Source: a bacterium (GTDB lineage: Bacteria > Bacillota > Clostridia > Oscillospirales > CAG-272). Taken from it: a stretch of 13,279 nt of DNA. Below are positions 7,264-13,279 of this stretch, in pieces (position 1 is the first letter of the stretch; every line of letters begins with the position of its first letter). The notes beneath the pieces are model-generated. The model saw nothing but the letters and a program-made list of their open reading frames with translations. It was not told where the DNA came from and did not search any database. Both the position numbers and the translations under genes were made by a program. The stretch spans positions 1 through 13,279 of the forward strand of contig SFZB01000026.1 of assembly GCA_004558975.1 (NCBI GenBank), written 5' to 3'.

Positions 7264-7292
7264 AGTGTATCACATTCCCCCCGCCGTGTCAA
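7264..7292 (-). promoter_or_regulatory. Sigma-A promoter of holB-ricT
   Basis: TTGACA (7292-7287), a 17-base spacer, and TACACT (7269-7264), giving a leader of about 27 bases before the holB start. Consensus -35 and correct spacing make this a strong candidate. Confidence 0.87.
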
Positions 7293-7344
7293 TTCCACCC
7301 GTGCGTTTTACCCGCAGAAAAAACCGAAAAATCCCGTTAATCTC

Positions 7345-7373
7345 TTGCGGAAAAGACAAACCTATGTTAAAAT
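7345..7373 (+). promoter_or_regulatory. Promoter of metG-tatD
   Basis: TTGCGG (7345-7350), a 17-base spacer, and TAAAAT (7368-7373) preceded by TGT, an extended -10. Transcription would start near 7380, about 50 bases before metG. It is divergent from the holB promoter, with about 50 bp between the two -35 boxes. Confidence 0.78.
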
Positions 7374-7392
7374 AGCAAAGTATAACAAAAGA

Positions 7393-7412
7393 GTCGCCCC
7401 CATTCGGGCGAC
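7393..7412 (+). other. Hairpin in the metG leader
   Basis: GTCGCCC (7393-7399) pairs with GGGCGAC (7406-7412) around the loop CCATTC. It lies five bases before the AAGGAG ribosome binding site (7418-7423). No T-box core or specifier context is present, and no T-run follows, so it is not a terminator. It may stabilise the message or affect translation. Confidence 0.5.
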
Positions 7413-7428
7413 CCGGCAAGGAGACCTT

Positions 7429-9417
7429 ATGAACGAGACGAAGAAGTATTACATCACGACAGCGATTGCGTATGCGTCGCGCAAACCTCATTTCGGCAAC
7501 ACCTATGAGATCATCATGGCGGATGCCTTCGCCCGCTACAAGCGGCAGCGCGGCGAGGATGTGTTCCTCTGCACGGGTACCGATGAGCACGGGCAGAAGA
7601 TCGAGGAATATGCCGAGGCGGCAGGGATGACGCCGAAGGCGTATGTCGACCGCGTCGCCGGGGAGATCAAAGGGATCTGGGATCTCATGGGCGCGTCTTA
7701 TAACCGTTTTATCCGCACGACCGATGAGGATCATGTGCGTGTCGTTTCCAAGATCTTTGACCGTTTCTACAAGAGCGGCGATATTTACCTCGGGCATTAC
7801 GAGGGGTGGTACTGCACCCCCTGCGAGGCGTTCTTCACGAATACGCAGGTCGTGGACGGGAAGTGCCCGGACTGTGGCCGCCCCGTCGGGCAGGCGCGCG
7901 AGGAGGCGTACTTCTTCCGTATGTCCAAGTACGCGCCCCGTCTGATCGAATATATCAAGTCGCACCCCGGCTTTATCGAACCCGTGTCGCGTGAGCGCGA
8001 GATGCTCAATAACTTCCTCTGCTCCGCGGAGGGACTGCAGGATCTGTGCGTCTCCCGTACCTCTTTCAAGTGGGGGATCCCCGTCGATTTCGACCCGAAA
8101 CACGTCATATATGTCTGGCTTGATGCCCTGACCAACTATATTACCGCCGCCGGATATGACCCCGATAAGTCCTACGAGGAGCAGAGCGAGACGTTCCGTT
8201 CGCTCTGGCCCGCCAAGGTGCATATTATCGGAAAGGACATTTTGCGGTTCCACACGATCTACTGGCCAATCTTCCTCATGGCACTGGGTCTGCCCCTGCC
8301 GGAAAAGGTGTTCGGACACCCGTGGTTCAACGCCGCCGAGGAAAAGAAGAACGGCGAGGGCGAGGAAGTCAAGATGTCCAAGTCGCGCGGCAACGTGATC
8401 TATGCCGACGAGCTGGCGGATCTGTTCGGCGTGGACGGCGTGCGTTACTATGCGCTCTCCGAGATGCCGTATGACCAGGACGGGCGCATCTCGTACTACA
8501 ACGTGATGAATCGGTACAATACCGACCTCGCGAACAACTTCGGCAACCTTGTGAGCCGTACCCACGCGATGACCGTCAAGTATTTCGGCGGTGTCATTCC
8601 GACGCCGGCGGAGGAGGTCGCCCCGGACGGGGAACTGAAGGCGGCTGTCGCCGACGCGGTAAAGAAGTCCGCCGCCTGCTTTGACAGCTTCCATATTGCC
8701 GACGGGCTCTCCGAGATCTTCTCGATGCTCCGCCGCGCCAACAAGTATATCGACGAGACGATGCCGTGGGCGCTCGCGAAAGACGAGAACCAAAAGGCGC
8801 GCCTCGGTACGGTGCTCTATAACCTGCTTGAGACAATCCGCACGGCGGCGGTGCTCCTGACGCCGATCATGCCGACGACGGCGGAGAAGATCTTTGCGTC
8901 CCTCGCGACGGAAAAGACCGATTACGCGAGCATCTCTGCATTCGGTGCGCTTGAGAGCGGCACCGCGCTCGGCGCGGCGACACCTCTCTTTGCCCGTATG
9001 GACGAAAAGGTGATTGACGAGCTCGTCGCACGCAAGGCGAAAGAAGCGGAAGAGCGGGCACGCCGCGAGGCACCCATGCCCGAGCCGGAACATGAAAAAG
9101 AAATTGGCATCGAGACGTTCGGCGGGGTGGAACTCCGCGCGGCACAGGTGCTGACCTGTGAGCCGATTCCGAAAGCCAAAAAACTCCTGAAACTCACGGT
9201 CGACCTCGGCTACGAGAAACGGCAGATCGTCTCCGGCATCGCCAAATATTATCAGCCGGCGGATCTCATCGGGAAAAAGGTCATCATCGTCGCGAACCTC
9301 GCCCCCGCGAAGCTCTGCGGTGTGGAGAGCCAGGGAATGCTTCTCGCGAGCGGCGAAGACGACGTGCGCGTGGTGTTCCTCGATGATGCCGTGCGCCCGG
9401 GCGAGCGGATCCACTGA
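7429..9417 (+). CDS. metG: Methionyl-tRNA synthetase with C-terminal tRNA-binding domain
   Basis: A class I synthetase of 662 residues that charges tRNA-Met. The HIGH-type motif reads HFGN (21-24), a variant of the HxGN form used in related clostridial enzymes; KMSKS is at 315-319. A zinc knuckle has Cys129, 132 (CTPC) and Cys146, 149 (CPDC). The anticodon-binding helical domain covers about 370-540, a charged linker 530-556 follows, and the EMAP/Trbp111-like tRNA-binding domain is at about 558-662 (IGIETFGGVELRAAQVL onward). About ten extra residues lie just before KMSKS (AAEEKKNGEGEE). The start at 7429 has AAGGAG six bases upstream; the frame is open further upstream but in the antisense of holB. 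Its stop overlaps the tatD start by one base (TGATG), and the pair matches metS-yabD in Bacillus. Confidence 0.97.
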   Translation: MNETKKYYITTAIAYASRKPHFGNTYEIIMADAFARYKRQRGEDVFLCTGTDEHGQKIEEYAEAAGMTPKAYVDRVAGEIKGIWDLMGASYNRFIRTTDEDHVRVVSKIFDRFYKSGDIYLGHYEGWYCTPCEAFFTNTQVVDGKCPDCGRPVGQAREEAYFFRMSKYAPRLIEYIKSHPGFIEPVSREREMLNNFLCSAEGLQDLCVSRTSFKWGIPVDFDPKHVIYVWLDALTNYITAAGYDPDKSYEEQSETFRSLWPAKVHIIGKDILRFHTIYWPIFLMALGLPLPEKVFGHPWFNAAEEKKNGEGEEVKMSKSRGNVIYADELADLFGVDGVRYYALSEMPYDQDGRISYYNVMNRYNTDLANNFGNLVSRTHAMTVKYFGGVIPTPAEEVAPDGELKAAVADAVKKSAACFDSFHIADGLSEIFSMLRRANKYIDETMPWALAKDENQKARLGTVLYNLLETIRTAAVLLTPIMPTTAEKIFASLATEKTDYASISAFGALESGTALGAATPLFARMDEKVIDELVARKAKEAEERARREAPMPEPEHEKEIGIETFGGVELRAAQVLTCEPIPKAKKLLKLTVDLGYEKRQIVSGIAKYYQPADLIGKKVIIVANLAPAKLCGVESQGMLLASGEDDVRVVFLDDAVRPGERIH

Positions 9418-10199
9418 TGACGCTCTTTGACTCACACGCCCATTACTGGGACGAGAAACTGAAAGACGACGCGGCGACGCTTGTCCCCGCGTTCCTTGCC
9501 TCGGGTGGTGTCGGTATCGTCAATGTCGGTACCTCCCCCGAGACTTCGCGCCTCGCCGCGGAGCAGGCGCGCACTTTTTCGCACATGGTGACGGCGCTCG
9601 GGATTCACCCGACGGACGCCGCGGCGCTGACGGGACCCCCCGAGGAAGAGGTCGATAAGATCCGCGCCCTGCTTCGCGACCCCATGAACCGCGCGGTCGC
9701 GGTAGGGGAGATCGGGCTCGATTATTACTGGGAGCCCTACGATCGGGCGCTTCAGCAAACCTATTTTGACCTGCAAATGGAACTCGCACGGGAGCTGTCG
9801 CTCCCCGTCGTCGTGCATGACCGCGACGCGCACGGCGACAGCTTCGACACGGCGCGCCGATACCCGGATGTGCACGGTGTGTTCCACAGCTACAGCGGGA
9901 GCGCCGAGGAGGCGCTCGACCTCTGTCGCCGCGGGTGGTATATTTCTTTTTCCGGCACGCTGACGTTCAAGAACGCGCGCCGCGTGCGCGAGGTCGCGGC
10001 GGCGGTGCCGCGCGACCGGATCTTAATCGAAACGGATGCACCGTATCTGACCCCCCATCCGCACCGCGGGGAACGTAACCACTCCGGCTTTCTGCATCTA
10101 ACCTGCGAGATGCTCGCGGAGGTGTTCGGCGTGACGCCCGAGGAGGCATCTGCCATTACGTTTGCGAACGCGCGCACCCTTTTCCGCCTGCCGTTCTGA
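9417..10199 (+). CDS. tatD: TatD family metal-dependent hydrolase/DNase
   Basis: A 260-residue TIM-barrel hydrolase of the TatD family; members act as metal-dependent 3'-5' nucleases linked to DNA repair and degradation. Metal ligands are all visible: HAH (His7, His9), Glu98 in VGEIGLDYYW, His134 in VHDRD, His157 in FHSYSG, and Asp207 in ETDAPYLTP. It is translationally coupled to metG (one-base overlap, no separate ribosome binding site needed). The Bacillus counterpart, yabD, also follows metS. Its last 44 bases overlap the convergent LysM gene, and no hairpin terminator follows, so transcripts of the two genes may run into each other. Confidence 0.95.
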   Translation: MTLFDSHAHYWDEKLKDDAATLVPAFLASGGVGIVNVGTSPETSRLAAEQARTFSHMVTALGIHPTDAAALTGPPEEEVDKIRALLRDPMNRAVAVGEIGLDYYWEPYDRALQQTYFDLQMELARELSLPVVVHDRDAHGDSFDTARRYPDVHGVFHSYSGSAEEALDLCRRGWYISFSGTLTFKNARRVREVAAAVPRDRILIETDAPYLTPHPHRGERNHSGFLHLTCEMLAEVFGVTPEEASAITFANARTLFRLPF

Positions 10200-11178
10200 A
10201 CAGGCGTCGGATCATCTCCCCGGCGAAAGGGGCGCTGTCCTCCGAGAGCGCCACACCGCCGAACTTTGAGACCGAGAGCCGCATGAGCCCGGCAAGCAGG
10301 GAAACCGGGTCTTCCATATAAACGGTACCGCCGCTTTTTCCGCGCGTGACCGATGCCATGAGAATATCCTCTCGCCGCGGTCGCGCCCCGGCGGCAGATA
10401 CGATTCGCAGCGCCTCCCCGTAAGGCAGGGGGGCGCTTTTTTCGTGCGTTGTAAAGGCGGCGCCCGAGGGGAGCGACAGCAGGAGCCTGCGGCGCAAAGT
10501 CAGATCGGTCGCGTCCGCAAGCTCTCTCGCGCGCACTTCGAGCGGCATTTCCCACGCGGGCGGCGTCAGACGGAAGAAATCGGGCAGGAGGTCGAGACAG
10601 GAGAACAGGGGCAGTTGCCGTAGGAACAGACTGTCCGGGAGCGCGAGGGCAAAGATGAGCTCCCGCTCGGCAAAGGCGGCGATGAGCTCCGGCAGGGCGG
10701 AGACGAGCCGATGCCCCGACAGGTGGATCACGGGGAGGAGCAACCCCCGGTAGCCGGCGTCGAGAAGAGCCTCGGCGATGTCGCTTGGCGGCGGGCACTC
10801 TCCCCCCCACGCCCCGGCGGCAAGACAGACGGGGACGTCGGAGGGGGGACAGCGACGCAGACGCGAGAATCCGCGTCTCGTGAGCACGCCGCCCGACGCA
10901 AGCATCATACCGGGCAATCCCTCCGTCAATAAAGAAGTGCGCCGCGGCGTCTCCTCCGCGAGGACGAGGATCTCCGCGCGCTCTTCGTTCATCTCGGGAT
11001 ACAGGCGCCCGCAGGATCCGCCGCCGCGGGCGCCGAGCGGCAGGAGCAGAGAGACACCCGCCGGCACGATGCCCCGTGGTGTCAGCCCGTTGAGCGCCGC
11101 GAGCGCGTGCTCCGATACACAGTGTTTTTTTGCAATAGAACGAATGGATTCCGGTTCCGTCGTCTGATAGATCTTCAT
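10156..11178 (-). CDS. LysM protein with degenerate GH18-like domain (spore-type)
   Basis: A 340-residue protein without signal peptide. Residues 1-47 form one LysM domain (IRSIAKKHCVSEHALAALN, then GIVPAGVSLLLPL), a peptidoglycan-binding fold. After a linker, residues about 65-328 follow the outline of the GH18 domain of spore proteins such as YaaH/SleL: a GFSRL...CPPS segment, AGYRGLLLPVIHL at the position of the catalytic strand, PDFFRLTPPAW (199-209) like the family's 'D.v.lM.Y' strand, RREDILMASV (268-277), and VYMEDPVSLLAGLMRLSV (286-303) like the closing 'v.feD..Sl..K' part. The DxxDxE acid motif is absent, so I infer a non-catalytic cortex- or wall-binding protein. LysM is sure, the GH18 kinship moderate. 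The start at 11178 has GGAGGTGA just upstream. Possible sigma-E -10 at 11207-11214. Confidence 0.8.
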   Translation of the reverse strand: MKIYQTTEPESIRSIAKKHCVSEHALAALNGLTPRGIVPAGVSLLLPLGARGGGSCGRLYPEMNEERAEILVLAEETPRRTSLLTEGLPGMMLASGGVLTRRGFSRLRRCPPSDVPVCLAAGAWGGECPPPSDIAEALLDAGYRGLLLPVIHLSGHRLVSALPELIAAFAERELIFALALPDSLFLRQLPLFSCLDLLPDFFRLTPPAWEMPLEVRARELADATDLTLRRRLLLSLPSGAAFTTHEKSAPLPYGEALRIVSAAGARPRREDILMASVTRGKSGGTVYMEDPVSLLAGLMRLSVSKFGGVALSEDSAPFAGEMIRRLFRTAGGKGCARSQT

Positions 11179-11206
11179 GCGTCACCTCCGCATTTCCGTT
11201 GCTTTC

Positions 11207-11214
11207 ATTGTATG
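11207..11214 (-). promoter_or_regulatory. Possible sigma-E-type -10 element before the LysM gene
   Basis: CATACAAT on the minus strand matches the -10 consensus of the mother-cell sporulation factor sigma-E (CATACAnT) and lies about 20 bases before the ribosome binding site. No convincing ATA-type -35 is seen at the right spacing, so this is weak. Confidence 0.3.
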
Positions 11215-11239
11215 CAGATGTGCATAAAAGGGCACGCGC

Positions 11240-11256
11240 GCGGGCAATACTCCCGC
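11240..11256 (+). other. Short hairpin in the eno leader
   Basis: GCGGG (11240-11244) pairs with CCCGC (11252-11256) around CAATACT, seven bases before the GGGAGG ribosome binding site of eno. Only five pairs; function unknown. No strong promoter is seen for eno, though a weak TTGCTT (11200-11205) with an AT-rich stretch about 18 bases later is possible. Confidence 0.3.
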
Positions 11257-11274
11257 AAAAATGGGAGGTTCTGT

Positions 11275-12537
11275 ATGCAACAACCGAAAATTGTACGGGC
11301 GAGCGCCCGTGAGATCCTTGACAGCCGCGGCACACCGACATTGGAGGCGAGCGTGTACCTATCCGACGGCACCATCGGTACGGCGTCCGTCCCCTCCGGC
11401 GCCTCGACAGGCAGTCACGAGGCATTCGAAAAACGGGACGGGGACAGGAAACGCTACGGCGGTAAAGGCGTGCTTTCTGCCGTTGACCATGTGAACCGAA
11501 GCATCTCGCCGGAACTGACGGGGATGGATGCCTATGACCAGTACGCCCTTGACGCGAGACTTCTGACCCTTGATGGGACGGAGCAGAAGACGCACCTCGG
11601 CGCCAATGCGCTCCTCGGCGTCTCCCTTGCCGCCGCCAGAGCCGCGGCAAATTCTCTCGGGCTCCCGCTCTTCCGGTATCTCGGCGGGGCAAAAGCGTTC
11701 CGTCTCCCCGTACCGATGATGAACATTCTGAACGGGGGAAAACATGCCGCCAACAACTTGGATATTCAGGAATTTATGGTTGTGCCGCTCGGCGCCGAGA
11801 GCATGGCGGACGCGGTAAGGATTGGGGCAGAGGTAACGGCGGCGCTACGGGAGCTGTTGAAGGCGAAGGGGCTCACCGTCGCCGTCGGCGACGAGGGCGG
11901 CTGTGCCCCCGATCTGAAAGACGAGCGGGAGGCAATCGAGTGGATTCTTTCCGCGATTGAACACGCAGGGTACCATACGGATGCCGTCGCCATCGCGCTC
12001 GACGCCGCCGCGACGGAGTGGAAAGCCGAACAGGGCTATCTCCTCCCGAAATCCGGGCGCGCCTACTCCGCCGCGGAACTGGTGGAATACTGGGAGGGGC
12101 TCGTCGGGCAGTATCCCATTGTTTCCATTGAGGACGGGATGGGGGAAGATGACTTCGACGGATGGCGTCTCCTGACCGAACGGCTGGGGGAAGAACTCAT
12201 GCTGGTCGGCGACGACCTCTTTGTCACAAATCCGAGACGTCTTGCCGAGGGGATTGAGAGCGGGTATGCCAATGCCATTCTCATCAAGCCGAATCAGATC
12301 GGTACCCTGACCGAGACGCTGACCGTCATCGACCTCGCGCACCGCTCGGGGTACCGTACCATTGTCTCTCACCGCTCGGGGGAGACGGAAGATACGACCA
12401 TCGCCGACCTTGCCGTTGCTACTTCCGCTCCGTTTATCAAGACAGGGGCGCCCGTGCGCGGCGAGCGCACCTGTAAGTATAATCGCCTGATGAAAATCGA
12501 GCGTTGCCTCGCCAATGCCGCTGTCTACGGAGAATAA
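11275..12537 (+). CDS. eno: Enolase
   Basis: Converts 2-phosphoglycerate to phosphoenolpyruvate in glycolysis; cytoplasmic, magnesium-dependent. It has 420 residues, slightly under the usual 425-435. Conserved elements: SRGTPTLEA (17-25), the mobile loop SGASTGSHEA (41-50), VGDEGG (204-209, with Glu207 as general-acid/base), metal ligands Asp243 (ALDAA), Glu286 (IEDGM) and Asp313 (VGDDL), catalytic Lys338 (LIKPNQ), and SHRSGETED (365-373). The loop after KRDGD and the ends are short. The start at 11275 has GGGAGG six bases upstream; the frame is open further up but lacks a ribosome binding site there. It stands alone, not with gpm, pgk or tpi, and ends at a bidirectional terminator. Confidence 0.97.
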   Translation: MQQPKIVRASAREILDSRGTPTLEASVYLSDGTIGTASVPSGASTGSHEAFEKRDGDRKRYGGKGVLSAVDHVNRSISPELTGMDAYDQYALDARLLTLDGTEQKTHLGANALLGVSLAAARAAANSLGLPLFRYLGGAKAFRLPVPMMNILNGGKHAANNLDIQEFMVVPLGAESMADAVRIGAEVTAALRELLKAKGLTVAVGDEGGCAPDLKDEREAIEWILSAIEHAGYHTDAVAIALDAAATEWKAEQGYLLPKSGRAYSAAELVEYWEGLVGQYPIVSIEDGMGEDDFDGWRLLTERLGEELMLVGDDLFVTNPRRLAEGIESGYANAILIKPNQIGTLTETLTVIDLAHRSGYRTIVSHRSGETEDTTIADLAVATSAPFIKTGAPVRGERTCKYNRLMKIERCLANAAVYGE

Positions 12538-12556
12538 CCGTCTCCCACGGCAATAC

Positions 12557-12589
12557 AAAAAGCGAACCGTTTGCAGGGTTCGCTTTTTT
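12557..12589. terminator. Bidirectional terminator between eno and ybaK
   Basis: AGCGAACC (12561-12568) pairs with GGTTCGCT (12577-12584), extended by A/T pairs; loop GTTTGCAG. Six Ts follow on the plus strand (12584-12589) and five on the minus strand (12561-12557). The genes on both sides converge on it. Confidence 0.9.
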
Positions 12590-12615
12590 CGTGATGCCGC
12601 AGGTCGGGGGTGCTG

Positions 12616-13089
12616 TCAGCGACACAGATCCGCCGTTTTGTAGGGAATGACCCGCGCGAGTTCAGCAGGCGAGGTCTCGATCTGAAGCCCGATGCGCCCG
12701 CCGCTGAAAAGAATCGTCTCGTGCTTTCCGACGCCGGCGTCGATGACGGTAGGGAAGAACTTTTTCATGCCGATGGGAGAACACCCGCCGTGAATATAGC
12801 CGGTCAGGGGGAGCAGGTCTTTCGCCTTCAGCATTTCGACGTATTTCTCCCCGACGGCGTCCGCTGCCCGTTTGAGGTCGAGCTCCTCTGCCACGGGGAC
12901 GAGAAAAACATAGTGTCCGCCGCTTTTGCCAACGGTGACGAGGGTCTTGTAGACGTGCGCGGGATCCTGCCCGAGCGCGGCGGCGACATCGGTGCCGGAG
13001 ACGACCCCCTCATAGGTGTGGGTAGAGAATACGATCTTTTTCTGCTCGAGCAGGCGTACCGCATTGGTTTTCTCTTCTGCTTTTTTCAT
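12616..13089 (-). CDS. ybaK: YbaK/EbsC-family Cys-tRNA(Pro) deacylase
   Basis: A 157-residue single-domain trans-editing enzyme of the YbaK family, which removes cysteine wrongly attached to tRNA-Pro by prolyl-tRNA synthetase. It has the family's Lys in HVYKTLV (Lys48), the VFLVPVAEELDLK strand (61-73), and the GYIHGGCSPIGMKK loop (97-110), with the closing QIETSPAELAR segment (136-146). Length is normal for the family. The start at 13089 (MKKAEEKTNAVRLL) is chosen because GGAG lies about seven bases upstream and it fits the family N-terminus; an in-frame ATG at 13170 would extend into the tRNA terminator hairpin. It follows the tRNA-Lys on the same strand but is separated from it by a terminator. 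No clear promoter was found. Confidence 0.94.
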   Translation of the reverse strand: MKKAEEKTNAVRLLEQKKIVFSTHTYEGVVSGTDVAAALGQDPAHVYKTLVTVGKSGGHYVFLVPVAEELDLKRAADAVGEKYVEMLKAKDLLPLTGYIHGGCSPIGMKKFFPTVIDAGVGKHETILFSGGRIGLQIETSPAELARVIPYKTADLCR

Positions 13090-13158
13090 CTTTTGCTCCG
13101 AAAAATGCGTCGGCGAGGCGGTTCTGCGCCCGTGTGAGTGTGCGCCGACGGTAAAATC

Positions 13159-13187
13159 AAAAATACGCAACGAGAACTCGTTGCGTA
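13159..13187 (-). terminator. Terminator of the tRNA-Lys gene
   Basis: TACGCAACGAG (13164-13174) pairs perfectly with CTCGTTGCGTA (13177-13187); practically a ten-pair stem with a GAAC loop. On the minus strand TTTTTGATTTT follows. It begins two bases past the tRNA CCA end. Confidence 0.9.
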
Positions 13188-13189
13188 CT

Positions 13190-13265
13190 TGGTGCTCCTG
13201 CGGAGACTCGAACTCCGGACTCCCGCATTAAAAGTGCGGTGTTCTACCAACTGAACTAAGGACGC
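13190..13265 (-). tRNA. tRNA-Lys(UUU), acceptor stem mismatched
   Basis: A 76-base cloverleaf with encoded CCA (13192-13190). D stem GTTC/GAAC, anticodon stem CCGCA/TGCGG with loop CTTTTAA (anticodon TTT, read as UUU, Lys), variable loop GAGTC, and T arm CGGAG, TTCGAGT, CTCCG all fit. The acceptor stem does not: the 5' strand GCGTCCT (13265-13259) cannot pair well with the 3' strand CAGGAGC (13200-13194); only pairs 1, 2 and 5 are Watson-Crick, with one T-G at 4. The 5' strand would suit a 3' strand AGGACGC, typical of another tRNA. So this could be a pseudo-tRNA, a recombinant between two tRNA genes, or a contig-end misjoin. Confidence 0.85.
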
Positions 13266-13279
13266 CCGATTAAAATCTT

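Noticed and set aside
7489..7500. Unusual HIGH motif in MetRS, reading HFGN
   Set aside because: HxGN occurs in other class I synthetases and, as I recall, in the clostridial MetRS group; KMSKS and zinc ligands are intact, so it is not a sign of a dead enzyme.
7270..9435. 721-codon minus-strand open frame opposite metG
   Set aside because: metG shows all class I synthetase motifs on the plus strand; the antisense product has no recognisable domains.
9890..11692. 600-codon minus-strand open frame spanning tatD, the LysM gene and eno
   Set aside because: It crosses three supported genes, and its translation is Arg-rich with no domain order.
13016..13231. Plus-strand open frame ending in a CSCGDSNSGLPH-like peptide
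   Set aside because: This peptide is the well-known false translation of the reverse strand of a tRNA gene.
1..13279. CRISPR array, prophage, insertion sequence, toxin-antitoxin or biosynthetic cluster
   Set aside because: No spaced repeats, integrase, transposase or paired small genes were seen; nearly all of the space is filled by housekeeping genes.

Overview
The window looks like a stretch of Clostridia-type (Bacillota) chromosome with fairly high GC. The evidence is a threonyl-tRNA synthetase gene with a T-box leader, a small 2[4Fe-4S] clostridial ferredoxin, and the holB-ricT / trmN6-rsmI / metG-tatD gene set, which is close to the yaa-yab region of Bacillus subtilis. Strong GGAGG ribosome binding sites and intrinsic hairpin-T terminators are frequent. 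A LysM plus GH18-like protein suggests a spore-former. Most of the content is housekeeping, and I do not see a new defence or mobile system.

Layout, left to right. Positions 1-240 hold a minus-strand piece of a DinG-like helicase with no start. At 265-951 (+) is a six-helix membrane protein of the DUF2238/YjdF type, which meets thrS (998-2962, -) at a bidirectional terminator. thrS has a complete leader (3184-2995): a sigma-A promoter, a stem I with an ACC specifier, an antiterminator with the UGGAACC bulge and a 14-bp terminator. Upstream on the same strand are rsmI (3265-4149) and trmN6 (4142-4885), overlapping by 8 nt. Before them is a ferredoxin gene (4955-5128) with its own promoter and terminator, then ricT (5221-6192) and holB (6205-7230) from a TTGACA-17-TACACT promoter.

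From the divergent region at 7231-7428, metG (7429-9417) and tatD (9417-10199) run on the plus strand and overlap by one base. tatD overlaps a convergent LysM/GH18-like gene (10156-11178, -) by 44 bp. That gene is divergent from eno (11275-12537, +). eno ends at a bidirectional terminator facing ybaK (12616-13089, -). The right end holds a tRNA-Lys(UUU) gene (13190-13265, -) with its own terminator.

Functionally this is a translation and genome-maintenance neighbourhood: two aminoacyl-tRNA synthetases, a mischarged-tRNA deacylase, 16S rRNA and tRNA methyltransferases, the clamp-loader delta-prime subunit, a TatD nuclease, an iron-sulfur RNA-processing factor and a ferredoxin. Points worth a second look are the truncated helicase at the left edge, the mismatched acceptor stem of the tRNA-Lys at the right edge (both could be contig-end effects), the terminator between ferredoxin and trmN6-rsmI, and the LysM protein whose GH18-like part lacks the catalytic acidic motif.
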